DNA of 64,000 nt from Serinus canaria (GCF_022539315.1 NC_066319.1:31966093-32030092), one strand, 5' to 3'; counted from the stretch's first letter, positions 27,034 through 41,528 are shown. A program made the numbers and translations. Notes: generated by a model not told the origin, from the sequence alone.

Positions 27034-30000
27034 ATATTAATAACCTGAAATAACATTATAGAGGATAATAATTCAGGATTATTCAGGATAGAGCTAATGG
27101 CCAGATATTGAGCTTTTAGGATTTTGAAACCCATTTATAGACTTCAGAAATTAAATTGCATCCATAATTAAGGTTCCTTATTATTATTTACAGGCTACTG
27201 ACTTCTCAAAAGCAAGATCTATTTGTAGAATTAAAAATATCTTTCAAAGGTAGAGAGAAAGGAAGCCTCAGTGCACAAGAAATTTAAAGTCATTCTAAAC
27301 AGCACACTAGAAAGTATACAACCAAGTATGATCCTGTTCCAGCATCAGGGAATGGGCAATATATCTACCAAAGAGGAGGCCAAGGTGTCTGCATTGATGC
27401 AGATGAACCCTGGTGTCTCACACTTGGGACTTGCCTGTATTACCATCCTCTAAGAGTCATGCATCACAGCCCAGATGTGTGAAGATAGGCCAGATCTAGT
27501 CAATGGAATGGACTCAGAATACTCACTCCAACACAGAGTGTCTCACAGAATGTTTCACAAATTCAACAGAGAGTTGATGAGGCATTCTAACTCTAATAGT
27601 TCCATAGCTTCAGAATTCAGTGTTGACACAGGGTCATCAGTTGGGTTATAAGGCCATTCTTACCAGACACAGAAACAAATCTTTTATTCTTCTCTTCATC
27701 CCGTTGTCAGGCTCAGAAAAAAAAATTGTGCATTTTTGTAGTGCATGAAGAAGTAAGAGACAACTTTAACTAACATTTAATCCTGACTTTCTTTTAATAA
27801 TGGTTATGGAAGTAGTGGTTGCTCTGTGCCAAATTACAGACCTCTGTTTGAATGAAATCTCTCTACCTAGGGATTCTTCCCACCTCTTCATATATTTGCA
27901 TTTATCTTCCAAATCTATTTTAATGAGCTCTATATAAAAATGAGAGCTCATACTTCTCGAGCCTGATGAACAGGTAATTACTGTTTTGATTCCCATGAGA
28001 GGTCTTTGAAAACCCATCTTGTCATGGAAGTTAAGGGCATAATGTTTTAATTGTAGGTAGGAGAGTGGGGATAGTGCTTAAGCTGAATATTCTACCACGT
28101 AACCATCGTCCAAAATATCTTTACACAAATGACCTATCAATTGTGATTCAGCTTTCACCTGCATGCTAAAGTGAGGCTAGATTTTTCTGCCAGAGAGTCT
28201 TGATAATTCCTTTTCTCTGCTAAACTAAAAGCTGGTTTCAATGTTTCTCTGTTTCATAAGTTTGGAATCAGACAGAAAGCAGTACAGTCTATGATGAAAA
28301 TTTAGGTCCATTCTTGATTGTCTTACTGCAATTAAAAGGAACATCTACATTAGTAAAGGCAGGAGAAAATTATCCTCTTCCTTTATGTTTTTGTTATTGC
28401 TGAACTGCATTCAGGTAAAAATTTCATTCCTTCCTGTTCAAACATGCCATGGGATTCTCATGCTGCTGGATATTGATCCAAAGATGGCAGTTCCAAAAAC
28501 ATTCCCCATCCACCAACTATTGGACAGTTAATGTAATGGGTGCACCCATGGGTAATGGGTGCAGGAAATTCTGCCTGTCATGAGGCACAATGTCCCTGGG
28601 ACCAGTGGTGCAATGGGAAAACTCTGTTACCAACAGTTACAGCAGTGGAGTAAAGTCCAAAACTTCCACAGCAAATAGAGCTTACCAGAATTTTTTCAAT
28701 TCTATTTTTCCACAGGAAAAAAAAAAAAAAAAAGAAGCTGAAAAGCATTTTCAAGTCAGTGTCAGGCAAGAACTGGGAAGAGAAACCTGGCCAAAGCAGA
28801 GATTTGGAGGCCCAGCCTGGAAGGAGAGAAGCTTCCAGCAGAGACAGGCATCTGACCTGTCTTCTGGAAGAGCAGCTAGAAGTGGAGACTCCTACAGTTA
28901 ATTTTTAGCTGTCCATTCTGAAATTGATAAACACCCAGTTTTCTGAACTCACATTGTATCATCCTTAGTCTTTGGGAGGTTAAAATAAATAAAACTAATT
29001 AAGAATTCATGTCAAGTTCATGATACCTGCTTAAGCAACAAAATGAAAAAGATTATTCCATTTAACGCTTTATAAAGAATAAAATAGTTGATCTTTATTT
29101 AATATTCTATTTCACTTCAAAGTGTATCTATTTTTAATTTTTGAGGGAAATAACTTTTGTTTAAAGGGAAATGAAACAAAAGGCTTTTCCTCAGATTAAT
29201 AGGAACCTCTTGGTTGATCCAAACTGAATTTTTTCAGTGTGCATTTTAAAAAGGAAAGAAATAATAATTTAGGTTTAAGTTGGTCCAGAAGGTATATTTT
29301 TTCAATTTCTTTTATAGCATGAAGCTGAGAAAAGTAGTTTTATTTGCTCAGTTCTGCACAGAGGTACAAATGGAGCCTGCAGAAGAGAGAGGTGCTCAGC
29401 ATCCTTGAAAATCAGGACATTTAAATAATGGGTTTTCCCTACTGATCTTAAAGAGAAAGGAAATTGTACAATAAATATATTTAGATATGATACCAAAACA
29501 GGAAGAACTGGAAATAGCAAACATCAGAGGAGCTTAGGAGGCATTAAAATGAATACAATTTAATGTGGGCAAATGAAAAATAATATACATGGAGAAAAAT
29601 ACTATCTGGCATAAAATCAAAGGAACATTCTATAGGAAGAACAGTAATGTGGAAAAGATTTGGGGTGAGAGATAACATATTGGACATGAGGTTTCAATTT
29701 AACGATGTTGCACAAGTAGCAGACCTACTCATGAAAACAAAGAGATAGGAATTAAGATTTTGATTAGCTTATTGCTAATGGTTGATGAGGTATTCTGCTT
29801 CTTATCATTAGCCAAATTCTGTGCTACTTGGAGAAGTCAATCTATTCGGAATAACCTTCTAAAGTTTTTTGTGTTACTTTACTTTTTTGTAAATAAATTT
29901 GTCTGCTGTTATGTTCAGTATGCACAGCACGTGTCTCAGAGACACTCCAGGAAACGATGACAGAAACAAGTATTACAAGGTGTGATCTATTCTGTGAGAG

Positions 30001-30965
30001 GCTAAGGGTACTTCATGGTTAGAGCTTAAGGAAAAGAAGTTATGATAACAGTCTGTAAACATTTCAATGGCAATAGTCCAAAACGAAGGAAAGATGATTA
30101 ACTGAGCTTGGAAATGGCATGTTAAGGAACAATAACTTGAAAGAGGAGAGAAATGTGTATATAAAAATTAAAAACAAAATGTAAGTTACAAGGACAATGA
30201 GATGAAGGGAAAATTTACCCTAGAGGTAGTTAGTGCACCATATCTACATGTTTTTCAAAGAAGATTTGATAAAACCTCAAAGGCTTTTAAAGAAGACAAG
30301 CTTTCCATGTAGGGCATTGGACTCTTAGCCCCAAATGATCAGACTTGAAGTAGTTTGTGTTTAGCTGTGCTTCTTTTAAGATCTCTAAACTTCAGATTCC
30401 TTTTTGTATTCACAAATCTGACAAGAAGATGGCCATGCTTTTGCTTTGTTAATGTTCTTCCAGTTTAAGATGGTTAGGCTTGACCTGGAAAAATGGAAGG
30501 GCAGGAAGGCACTGTTGGGTTTATCTGGTTTGTCATTTCTGCTGGGATCTTCCAATACAGCCTTGAACAGGCACAAGAGGCAAGTGTCTGAAACCCCCAA
30601 CTCCAAGACTGACAGTTTCAGAACCCTGATGGTTTTGTTGAAAGGTGTTTCAGTTAATGAATCACTCTGTACCATGAAAAACTTTCAAAGCTTCTCCAGA
30701 TGCAAGAATGCAGCTCAGAACAAGTTAGCTTTCGTTTCAAAGGTTCAAGGGGGTTTCTGCAACAGTACATATTTTTTTATTTACAAATGAATTTGGAGTT
30801 TCTGAAGAACAGGATGACAGTCAAGGAAAAAAATAATAAAAAAAGAAAAGGTAGGAAAAATATTTTAAGTTTCCTCCCCATCATACCCCTGCTCAATCCA
30901 AGCCTTGCCTGCAGGGATTTTAAGATAGAAATCACATGGCTAACATTAAAATCTTGTTAAAGGAT

Positions 30966-31034
30966 TAGGGGCCGCGTCCTGAGCCAGGGTAAATTGAATA
31001 CAGCTCCATCGACTTCAGCACAGCTTTACCCTTT
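30966..31034. repeat. Possible ancient sauropsid palindromic repeat relic
   Basis: TCCTGAGCCAGGGTAAATTG is followed by AATACAGCTCCATCGACTTC and AGCACAGCTTTACCC. This has the 'gtgtaaat..gcacagctccattgacttca..' architecture of old non-autonomous repeats known from archosaurs and turtles. The GGTAAA and TTTACC ends are mutually complementary, as expected for a palindromic element. Confidence 0.4.
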
Positions 31035-31469
31035 CACAGCACTTGAAGATCTGACCATAAAAATGTCTTGGGCTGTTTTATTACAAGAATGGATAGTATG
31101 TTCACATCTGATTTCTGGCTCCAAGTTTTCTTGACCTGTTATAGTTGTCCAATTCTTGGTAAAACTGAAATAAAAAATGACATGCAGAGTCTGATACTTG
31201 AAAGGGCCTTGCAAGATAGGAAATACAAGAAGGAAACTGGCCAAGCAAAGTTATGTTGCCTCATTTTTATGCATTATGCCACACATTTTAATTGCATGTG
31301 CACACCCTTCTTTTATAAAACTATTGCCCCATTTTTTGTATTGGCTGGAATGAGGATACTGTTCTGTATTTCCCTTTATCTTTTCCACTCCATGTGTGGG
31401 TCCTTGCCTAATTTATAATACTGCCATGCAAACCTTACATAAAATACACAAATTATTCATGTCTTCATG

Positions 31470-31640
31470 AGCTTTTCCATAGTGACTCATTAATTATTTT
31501 TATTGCATCTTATGCGAAAAACATTATAATTCCCTTTCCACAGATGAGAGAACTGAGAGGAAAGGAGCATGGCCAGTTTTGAGCCACAAAGCAGATCAGT
31601 GGCAGGCTGAGAGCTCCTGGCTCCCAGTTTGTATTTCTTT
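31470..31640 (-). repeat. MIR/CORE-SINE-like relic (antisense)
   Basis: CATTATAATTCCCTTTCCAC continues into AGATGAGAGAACTGAGAGGAA, then CAAAGCAGATCAGTGGCAGG and GGCTCCCAGTTTG. This follows the reverse complement of MIR in order ('cattttacagatgaggaaactgagg ... agcaagtcagtggcagagc ... gactcccag'). It is the best preserved of the four MIR-like copies in the window. Confidence 0.6.
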
Positions 31641-34600
31641 GTTCCAAAAGATGAGGGTTAGACATACTCACATCTTCCAGGACATCTTTGGTACTGGTGC
31701 TAAGAAAGCTACTCCAGAAGTCAAGACAAAAATGCTGCAATAGGAGCACTCAGTTAATTCAATCAATGACAAATACAGTGGTCACCTGTGAAAATATTAT
31801 CCTAATGCTACTTACAGAATTTCTGGGATAGCAACAAATCTGAACCTTCCACCGTCTGCAGCTCCACCACTTGATTGTACTTCCTGCTTATGAAGTCTCC
31901 TCCTATTTTATACAACTTTTTTCTCTTTGCACCATATGATGTGGGGCTTCCAACAACTGGCCTCTCTAGCATGAGGAACGTTCAACAAGTGCCTGGGTTT
32001 GTCATGTCTGAAATCTGAAAATAATGTGAATTTGTTATTATACATGAATGTATGTTTTAATTGCTTTAAAACTAATTAGTGAATTTCTGAGTCTCTGGAC
32101 TGTGCCACCATCTTGCAAAAGTATGAAGTAACGTGTAAACAACCTTGCTTATGTACTGGAACCTGAAGTTCTTCTATATAAGCAAGTTCCATCCTACTTC
32201 CTTAATAATATACAACACTAATATGCATTGTAAGAGGAGGGATTCATGACACATTATTTCCCAGTCTATCAGACACACACACCTCAAAGAAATAGTTGGT
32301 CTGTTTTTTTTCTGGAAACTCAGTTGAGGACTGACACATCTAAAAACTTTTTCTTTATTTAAAATGTGTATTTAAAATTAAAGCATACATAAATTTTATT
32401 TGTATGCCTTTTAATCTCAACATTTTATTTTTGTTATGATAATAGAAAGTCATAAGTCACAGAACATATCAGTCTTCTGATAAACTCATTTAATATTGTC
32501 CATTTTAGGGTATTGGCACTTCTCCAAGGCGGGGATTGAAGAGCTTCCCTGCAGGAGTATCCAGAGGATCTGTGTACTCATTTGATCAGTCGTGTTGAAT
32601 CCACAAGGATCCTATTTTGTCTTAGCATCCCCCTCAGAGCTTTTATAGAAAACTAAAAGAGACCGAGATATTTTTAAATATAAATTTGCATATTTTTGTC
32701 ACCTGAGACTATAGTCTCTCCTGTATTAGAAGTATGAGAGTGCTGAACATCGTGATAAAGCCTGTGTTTACTGCACTTTTCTCTGGAACTAGAACTGAAA
32801 ATGTCACAAGATCTGAGAAGAAGTATGTGCTTGGGAAATTTTCCATCCAAAGGTGCAGATTAAAGAGCTTCAGGACTTTTTCTAAAAAGTTTCTGGCTAA
32901 GCAGATGAACTTTGAATCCTTACTTGTATACCACATCTTGCAAGGTTAAAGCTGGAGGACTGGAAATCTTTGATCACATTGATCTCACCAGCACAGGAAA
33001 ATGAATCTCAAGTACATAGGAGATTTATTTGTTATAGGGCAATGCATTTCAGCAACAAACTTCACTAGGTGTTGGACTATCAAAATGGATATTCAGGACA
33101 TTTCTAGACAGCTCTACTTAGACAGGAATCTTTTCATCTGCCAATTCAGATTTTTACTTTTTTTTATCCTAAACCTTTTGAGACAGACAATATGTCGTAC
33201 CCCTCAGGTAGAGTAAAGGATGCACAGCAGCCACTACAGAAGCAGAGACACCAGGCAGGTGGATGGACATATATACTATTACAAGCACTTGCTAGCATAG
33301 CTCTGCTAATCTAAAGGTCAGAAAGCAAAGAGCAGCCCAGAACATCAACTTGGTTGTGGATACTCCTCCCCAGAGGACGTTTATCAAGACTTTCTGAAAT
33401 CAGGTTGGCAGCTTATGAAAGATGTGATCATGTTCCCACGTCTCATGCAAAACCACAGGAAATAATATTCATGTTCCTCACACCAGAAGTCAAGACACAC
33501 ATAATCAAGTGCCATATATATATATATACAGCCCAGTCAGGAGGCTTTGCCTTGCATTCTGTGGTCAAACAATATGTATGAACAAGCCTACAGACTTTTT
33601 TTTTTTCACCTATAAAAATTATTTCTCATTTTCACGCTCACAGAGGTGTTTTCAGGATTCACCCTCAAGTCACTGCTTTTCTGAGCACATTCTCCTTTCT
33701 GATGGCTAGCAATTGTACATTGCAATCCTTCTGCAGAGGTGCTTAATGTCACAATGGAACTGTGCTGCACTGAAATGGTATGACTGTTCCCCCTCTGAAA
33801 ATCTACTTTTTTTTGGACCATTTTACACTTCCTGAGATTTTACACTAATATAAATGCACCAAAATGTAAATTTAGAGTCTGATCAGAAGTAATTCTCCAA
33901 TGGGCAATTTACATTCTCACTTTTGCAACTGCTATATATAGCAATTGTAAGAGAAAATAAGAAAAGTGAAATTTCGGAACAAAAATGATTGAAGCCTGAT
34001 TACAGCAGAAAGCTAGATTATTGTGTAGGGCTGATTTTTTAGAATATGTACCCCTTTCAAATTCTAAAAATATATTCCTATTTTAGACATTTGTAAGGCA
34101 TTTGGCAAGCACTGCTTAGAAAATGATATTGAAATTTAATTTTAAATGTTTGAAAAGCTTAGTTTGGGTCAGAAATGGAAGCCTATCTGAAGAGATCAGC
34201 CTCTGCTCGGTGGGACAAATCTCAAAACATCCAGACAACAGGAATTAATTTCTGCCAATTTCCACTAATGTGAATTTAGATAAGACAGGTTATTGATAAG
34301 TATTAATTATATGGTGCTGGCAAAGCCTAAGGTCCAGTTCAGTTGACCAAACCCATTGCATGATGGTTTTGTACATTGCCTGTCCAGAGAGCACCAGTTC
34401 TAACAGGCAATTCTAATGCTTAAAAATCAGTGTTATTTTGGATGTTGTCCTAATCTCAGTTCTGTATCCTCAAATCTGAAATGTTTTATATACTTCCAAG
34501 AATAAAGGGGAAAGGTTCTACAGATTCACATTGTGTTTCAGATCATGTTTCAGGTAATGTTTTTTTTCTTCATATCAGTCCTCTTCTTTGCATTATCCTT

Positions 34601-37600
34601 CTTTCTCAGGATTCTGTAGGACCACTCTGGAAATCTTGGGGGCTCCTAAAGAGAAAACGTAGGGAGGAATCTCTTGGAAGGGGCAAAATGTGAGATGTAG
34701 TTTCCTCTGATTCATCCATATCTACTGCGGAAAACATGAATCTAAGGAGATAGCCAGGGGCTAGGGAAGCTTGAGAATGAATATGGATGTAGCATTATTG
34801 CCAAAGGATGGAGTGAGCTGCCAAGAACTTGGAGCACAGGTGAACACGTGTGATCTGTCTCCTGGTTTGGAACCCTGGAATCCAGCATGTCTGAGACATT
34901 TCTCCAGTCTATTCTGCCAGAAAACAAGCAGAGAGTAAGACTAACCTGCACCAGAACAGTTCAGGAGCCTTTTCTGCCTGGAAATCCTGAGGGAAATATG
35001 GTCCTTTTCACTTCTTCTGTAGGGTTTTTACTGCTAGAGGGGACAATCAGGCCCAGACATATTACATACAGATAATCCACTTAATCTCATTTCAACAATT
35101 ATTGGTGTCTCTCCTCCTACTCTTATTCCAAACAGACAAATGTATCTTCCTTTACTGCTGTTTAAAAGGATCTCCCTTTTCACTGCACTAATGCCTAACC
35201 TTCAACCACCAAGTTTTCCTTACAAATAAAAGGGAAGTATGTCTGATCCGGGAACTTGCAAATAAATTAAGATCTTTGTTAGATAAATATTTTTTTAATG
35301 GCTGCTAGCTATTGATTCACCTTCTGACCTGATTTTTCTGGCTCAAAAATTAATTTCCATGCTTGGTGGGGAATAGTCATTTAAATCCTAGAACTTGGTC
35401 TACACTAGGGAAATTTTCCAAACTTTTTTGTGGTTTTAGAAGTGATTTGCCCTTGCAATTTTTAAAGTGTTTGGAATTGTTGTTTAGGCTTCACTGTGTT
35501 GATATCAACTAAGAACAGTCTGAATTTTTCGGTGCTTCATCTAAGCAAGAACTTGAACTGGCTTTTAGGCAAGAATTCAAGAGCACATATTAAGAAGTAA
35601 TGACACTCCTGGGAGCTTTGAGTGGCACTGAACCTCTGAGTTCACAGCTTTCCACATTGCTCCCAGTGTTCCTGGGAATTTGATCATATTTCAGTGAAAG
35701 AGGATGAGTTTCTTAAAGATGCTGCTCTTAGGCCCTAAACTCATGCAATATTTGATAGGAACAACTTGCAAGCATTTTAAAACAGTGCAGGTATTAATGA
35801 ATTTGTGTCCAGTAAGCAGCTTCAACCACTAACTAATGCCATGCACAGGATTTCAGACTTTCTAAGTAATGAAGTCAATACTAGTGACAGTAGTATGGGT
35901 TAGGTCTTCACGTACATTTCTGTTAAATTATAACATCTGTTAACATGCAAGCTTCAAATTTCAACCTGTAACCATATTTCTTTTGGTAAATATTTTATAA
36001 TACAGGAAGAGTAGTACTATGGCCCCATGGATGACTGTGATCAAACAGCTGTTGCTCTCAAAAAGTTCTTCTATTGTAAACTCGGCAAATTTTTGGTATA
36101 AACAGCTTTTCTATTAAGAAAAAAAAAAAAAAAAGAAATAAAGGAAAAAGAAAGAAAAAGCCTTCTGCATCTTCTGTACCATGAAAAGGACAGGTTTTCT
36201 CCAACTATCCTGAATGCACTTTGGTATCTGCATTTCAGTGGGCATAGATGCAAGGTTTCTGTTAAATAACAGCTGTATTTCCTGGAGGGGAGGTTCTTTT
36301 AATAGCAAAAAAAAAAAAAAAAAGTTTTTAGAGCAGGCATTTAGGCTCTGCTTTCTCCAGTAGATGTCACTTGCAGTACATAATAATTCATGTAAAGAAG
36401 TCAGAGTATATAGAAATGCATTGCTTTCCCTGAAATATGCAAGCTAAATTAAAAAGCCATTTTAGTGCCCTGTGTATGTAGTAAGTTTGGCATTTGGTTT
36501 ATTTTAACAGATGGCATTGAAATAACAAAAGGTAAAGCATTTTTTTCTCAATTGATCAGTGAGGATTATGTCTCCTTCTCCTGTAATTTGAAATAACAGA
36601 AGGAGACAAATATACTTGTTGACACATGTGAGGTCTGGGTCACACATGATCTAATACTGTATTGACAAGTAGTTTTTGGCAATTGCTAGACCTACTCTAA
36701 AGAGAAAATGTATTATGTAATTATTTTTTTACTTCAGAATCACTAGCAATTTGGATTAAATTTAGGAAGGGAACCTACAGAACACATACACCCCAAAAGC
36801 AGAGCTGTTTTCTTGTATAAACAAAGGAGAACTTGTGGATCTATTACATATTTAAGGGAAACTGTCACAGTTTCTTTTGGTACAGTTGACTAGAAATGTA
36901 AGCAATGTTCTAGGAACATTTTACCTGATTTCTAATAATCTCTAATATATTTCTTTTATTATAACTATAGTTTAACCACATAGTCTTCAGTGTGATCACT
37001 ATGGCTTTCTTTTCATGCAAACCCCACATTTTCAGGCCCTGGGCCTCAGGGATACACTGTGATCTCACGGTTGCTGCTGATGGTAAATTATCCACAAATA
37101 TTCACATTGTGTTGACTTACATCATTTTCCTTGTCTCCAACTGGTCTGCCAGTCAAGACTACATTACAGAATTTAGGTTCTGGTTGCTCATGTGCTGGGT
37201 GCACACAGTGTTTGATGTCTCCTGTTTGTAGCCATCTCTCCTCTGCTCACCTTAGTAGTTCTTCCTTGCAACAGATATGAGACTGCTGTATTCATTTCCA
37301 TTCCGCTCTCCATTGCATGGATGAGTTGGCCACTTTTGGACTTTAGTCTTCTCTCATTTTCTTCCTGGATTCTGATCAAAGACCCACAAAAAACCCCAAC
37401 ACAGGCTGACTTAGAGAAATAAAATCTAGCTGTGCTATCTTCTCATCTTATTCCCATCTCATTCCCCTATTTCCCCCAGACAGCCACACACAAATACAAT
37501 TTTGAGAGTTTTCAGAAGGAATGCCAAGAAGGCAGGAACCACAGAGATTTGGACACAAGGCCCACTTTTACACCTTTGTTCTCTCCCAGCTGAATAAGTC

Positions 37601-37925
37601 AAAGGTGGATAAACCGTGTCCTGCTCATGACAGGCTTTGAGGTCCCTACCAGGAGAGAGTCGTGGAGATCATTAAAGCTTTGTCCCTTCACCCTCAAAGA
37701 AAAGTGGTGTGCACTGTAAATGAAAGGAGTAAAAGCCAAGAAATACAACAGAAATATATTTTTCCCCCAAAATGTAGCTGAAAGTGACTACTACATGGGA
37801 AGCTGGAAACCAGCTGCAGAAAATTTCATCTTACTGAGAGCTACCCGCTGTCTTGATTTTTCTGCACAAGGTGAGGAAAGGACGTGAGAGGCAAAGATAG
37901 CCAAAGACAATGATGCAGGAAAACA
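31641..37925. other. Intergenic, no gene recognised
   Basis: This is AT-rich with short chance frames only. It carries poly-A runs of 16 and 17 A at 36119-36134 and 36307-36323. No retrocopy structure (gene-like sequence, AATAAA, target duplications) was recognised next to them. Confidence 0.6.
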
Positions 37926-38352
37926 ATTAGAGAGCATCCAAAGGGGGGCAAAAAAGATGGTGAAGGGCCTTGAGGGGAAGCCATACGAAGAGTGGCTGAG
38001 GTCACTTGGTCAGTTCAGCCTGGAGGAGGAGACCTCACTGCAGCAATAACTTCCTGGGGTGGGAGGGAGGGAGGGGGATGAGGAGGGGCAGGCACTGATC
38101 TCTGCGGTGACCAGTCAAGGCACCCTAAGGACTGGCAGAAAGCTGTATCAGGGAAGGTTTAGGTTAGATATTAGGAAAAGATTCTTCACCCAGAGAGGGG
38201 TTGTGCAGGAAGCAGTCACAGCACCAGCCTGACAGAGTTCAGGAAGTGTTTGGACAATGCTCTCAGGCACAGGCTGTGACTCTTGAGGATCCAGGAGTTG
38301 GACTCAATGATCCTGATGTGCCTTTTCCAATTCAGCTTATTCTCTGATTCTG
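37926..38352 (+). mobile_element. CR1 LINE, 5'-truncated 3' end, avian type
   Basis: The segment follows the avian CR1 3' end almost continuously. Visible landmarks in order are GAGCATCCAAAGGGGGGCAA, AAGATGGTGAAGGGCCTTGA, GGTCACTTGGTCAGTTCAGC, CACTGATCTCTGCGGTGACC, GGTTTAGGTTAGATATTAGG, TTCTTCACCCAGAGAGGGGT, CAGCCTGACAGAGTTCAGGA, TTGGACAATGCTCTCAGGCA and GGAGTTGGACTCAATGATCC, ending near TCTCTGATTCTG. The reverse-transcriptase coding part is missing, as in most CR1 copies. About 25-30 bp around the usual 'gggcactggaacaggctccccaggg' segment is deleted (near 38200), and a G-rich expansion sits at 38060-38075. The copy is immobile. It is the only clear transposon in the window and the main support for a sauropsid, probably avian, genome. 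Confidence 0.93.
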
Positions 38353-39166
38353 AAAAAATGCAAGCTCTTGAAAGGAGTATTTATGCTCTTGAACCTGGGA
38401 AGAGGTGTGTAGAAGTGTATAAATGTAGATCCCATACAGAGAGCCAAGTCTCCCTCTATTTGATTTGATAATTGATAACAGAGATGTGGCATACAAGTGG
38501 TCTAATATGAGCTGCTCTGCATTGCCTGCTTCAGGTCACATATAACATACTAGCTCTGTAAATGTTTATATGCCAAGTCACAGGCCAGAAATTAGTATCA
38601 ATAGACTTAAAGAAGGGCTTATAAATCAAGAGTAGAGGTAATTGGTTAGAAAGATATAGGAAACTCTACAAAGAGCAAAGCAGAGAAAGAAATCTGGGAA
38701 TGAATTAGAAGGTAAAATCCTGATTAACCAGGTTTCTGGGTACTGTAGAGACTCATGCTCTTTTGTGATAATTTAACTCACTTTTTTCCATTTTCTTCAG
38801 GAAAAAGGATTTTGCCAGAAAATAAAAATAACACAACTCTTTGAAACTTTCACCTGACAAAGGCTGTTGGTATTCTGCTGAACTGAAGAATGGTCTGTAA
38901 CACCATTGACCTATTTTCTTAAGGAATGCAATATCTAGTTAAAACTGACTCTATCCAGGACAACCACATTTTTTTATCAGCATTCACATTGCACAGTGAT
39001 GAGCACAGTGTAAGTCTGGAGAGGTTAAACGAGTTTTGGTATTTATTTCCTTTGCATATAAGCACACACAAGTTGTGTTTGACAATAATTTCTAATGTAA
39101 AGAGATGATGATTTCTCATTTAAATGAAGATGTGCTTTACTAAAAATAACATAAGGTTATAAACAA

Positions 39167-39220
39167 ACAAGTCTTGTAGTATGCAATGTAAAAACAAGTC
39201 TTGTAGTATGCAATGTAAAA
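39167..39220. repeat. Perfect tandem duplication, 27-bp unit, two copies
   Basis: Copies at 39167-39193 and 39194-39220 are identical (unit begins ACAAGTCTTGTAGTATGCAA). Identity without divergence implies a recent duplication. It is a candidate small VNTR. Confidence 0.95.
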
Positions 39221-41528
39221 ACAGAGCTTTGAAGGGATTACAAAGTTTATGTATTGGATATATACTGGCATATATTCTGATATATACTGACCTCACGTCA
39301 GAGGATCTCATATTCTCTTACTAATTCCATGTCACAGAACCACAAAGAAATTTATTGTGAGCTTCCTTTTGTAGGCATGGAGGGATACATATAATTCACC
39401 TCTGATAAACCTGGCCACTCACAGGGATGGAGCCAGAAGGAAATCTAAGGCTTGATTTCAAGGTCTCTGCTAAGACCAAGAGGTAACTTTCCCTTTCACT
39501 CTTGCTAAGGGGAGGTTAATTTGTCTCTGCACAGATTGGGAAAGTTGACGGGAATGTTCCTGAAAAAGCAATTGAGTCTTTTACATTCCTGAGTTACTCT
39601 TTCTAACTTATCTATTGTTTATTCATGGTGATATATACACATATCTAAAGAATGAATTGCGGGAAGCTCTCTGAATTCAAGCATGGCACATACACGTATC
39701 TTTTGATATTGTGATGGCATGAGAGATACATTATCTTCTGACAAGCTCATGTAGGGGATTGGGCAGGACATAAGGTTATCCCTTTCCTAAGTTATTCAAC
39801 ATCTGTTTTTTTCCTTTTACTGTGTTTTGACAAGAGTTAATTGCCAGCTTCATTCAAGTGAGTGGATGGTTTTAAAGGCAGCCCTGCAAGAAGTCATGTG
39901 CTGCTTCTTATAGAACCAGAGTACCCTATGCCATTTCCAAATGGATATCTCTTCTTGGTTCTGCTGTCAGTATTGGTAAATGTATATATTTAGCTTCACC
40001 TGACCCGGCGGAGCATCATCTGTCATGCCAGAGAGTAAGGCTGGCACATGGGATGCAAAAGTCATTGAAGAAAGGGAATTGGTTACTGTATTAGAGTGAG
40101 TGTTAAGCAATCAAAATATAAACCCTTAGGAAAAACAAACACCCTGGAGTGATTTAAATGGGCAGATAACTTCTGGCGTTTTGCCTTTTGGTCCTGTATT
40201 CTTATCAATATTTGAAACCATCCAATTTCAAATATCCAGAGAACTCACAAATAAGACAGGAGACCCAATACTTTATTGATGCTTACAGACAGAAAAATTA
40301 AGAAGCTCTGAGTTAAACAGTCAGGCTGGCCATCCTTCAAGTGATCATTCTTTTAAATCCCTGTGCTCCAGCAATTTGCTGTGAGACTTGCAGCTTATCT
40401 GATTCCCACTTTTGAGAGCTAAATTCTCTGAAAGAAGTAGATAATCTCCACTGACTATGATTTTATGACAGGATTTTCATTAGCAGGTGATCCTTCTACT
40501 GAAGCCAAATGAAGTGAGTAATTATTCTATTTTGCAGAATTGTTGACAACTGAATTTTTGTCATACTAAGCAACACAACACAGGAGATTGGATACTCAAT
40601 GGAAACTATAATTCTTCTGGGGGAAAAAATTAAGAAATGATATCTGGTCACTTTATACACACCAGGACTCCAAGTAAATGCTGAATTGCAAGAAAATAGC
40701 ACATTCAAAAAGAATATTTATGTGTCCCTTTCTCACTACATGTGCAGTATTTTTCTCCTATGTCACAAAAACTGTAACCACAATTTACAAGTATATGCAC
40801 AATCAAATTGCTATTGATTTAGCAATGCCTTTCTTTGATGTCCCTTGCCTTAACCTCATTTATAAAGCTGTTTTGCATTATTTCAAACTGTCAATGATTT
40901 GTGACTCATGAATATTCAAATCTAATTTGCACTTACCTTTTTCGCATGCATGCTTACTTGTAATTTGTCTCATTTCCCCTTTGTTTTGTGTTTATTTTCA
41001 GGTTATTTAGTGAAGTAAACTCTGTTTTTAAAGTAATAGCATCAAGTTAAACACAAGTTGTGTAATTCTCACCTTACTAGAGTCTTATATCACTGCAAGT
41101 CCATTAACTTTCCTAGAGTTTCTCCAGCCTAAGCCAAGATAAAGAGGTCCATGAGTTATTTTTGACGTTTTTTCTTTGTCTCTGTGTTCGCATCAGTACA
41201 ATTTAACATGTTTCATTGGAATTGCAATGGCTTTATTCAGAAAGAAATACCAAGATTAACTGTCTCATCCTAGTATTTCAGATTGTAGGACAATTCAGGT
41301 CTCCAAATCCGAGTGAAAATTAAGTTGTTCCTCTGACTTAAAACACTTTTTTATAAGAGGAAAAAAAATCATTTTACTTATTTTTTGTGGTAAATCCAGT
41401 AGAATAAATCCCCAGGTTAAGAATACAGTACAATAATATACCCCTTGTCAGGAAAAACTCCACCTAACAAGTATACTGATTGCAGCACAGTGGGTACAAA
41501 ATCCCATTCTTTTCATGCTTGTATATCT

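Larger units (their letters stand above)
25916..30965. other. Intergenic, no gene recognised
   Basis: This is AT-rich with no convincing coding frame. It contains a heptamer-type microsatellite (26636-26692), a sauropsid-type repeat relic (26955-27033) and 17 A at 28717-28733. Nothing else is supportable. Confidence 0.6.

Noticed and set aside
36350..36375. CTCF-like motif (CCAGTAGATGTCACT)
   Set aside because: It misses a key G of the core and lies in featureless AT-rich sequence; too weak to list.
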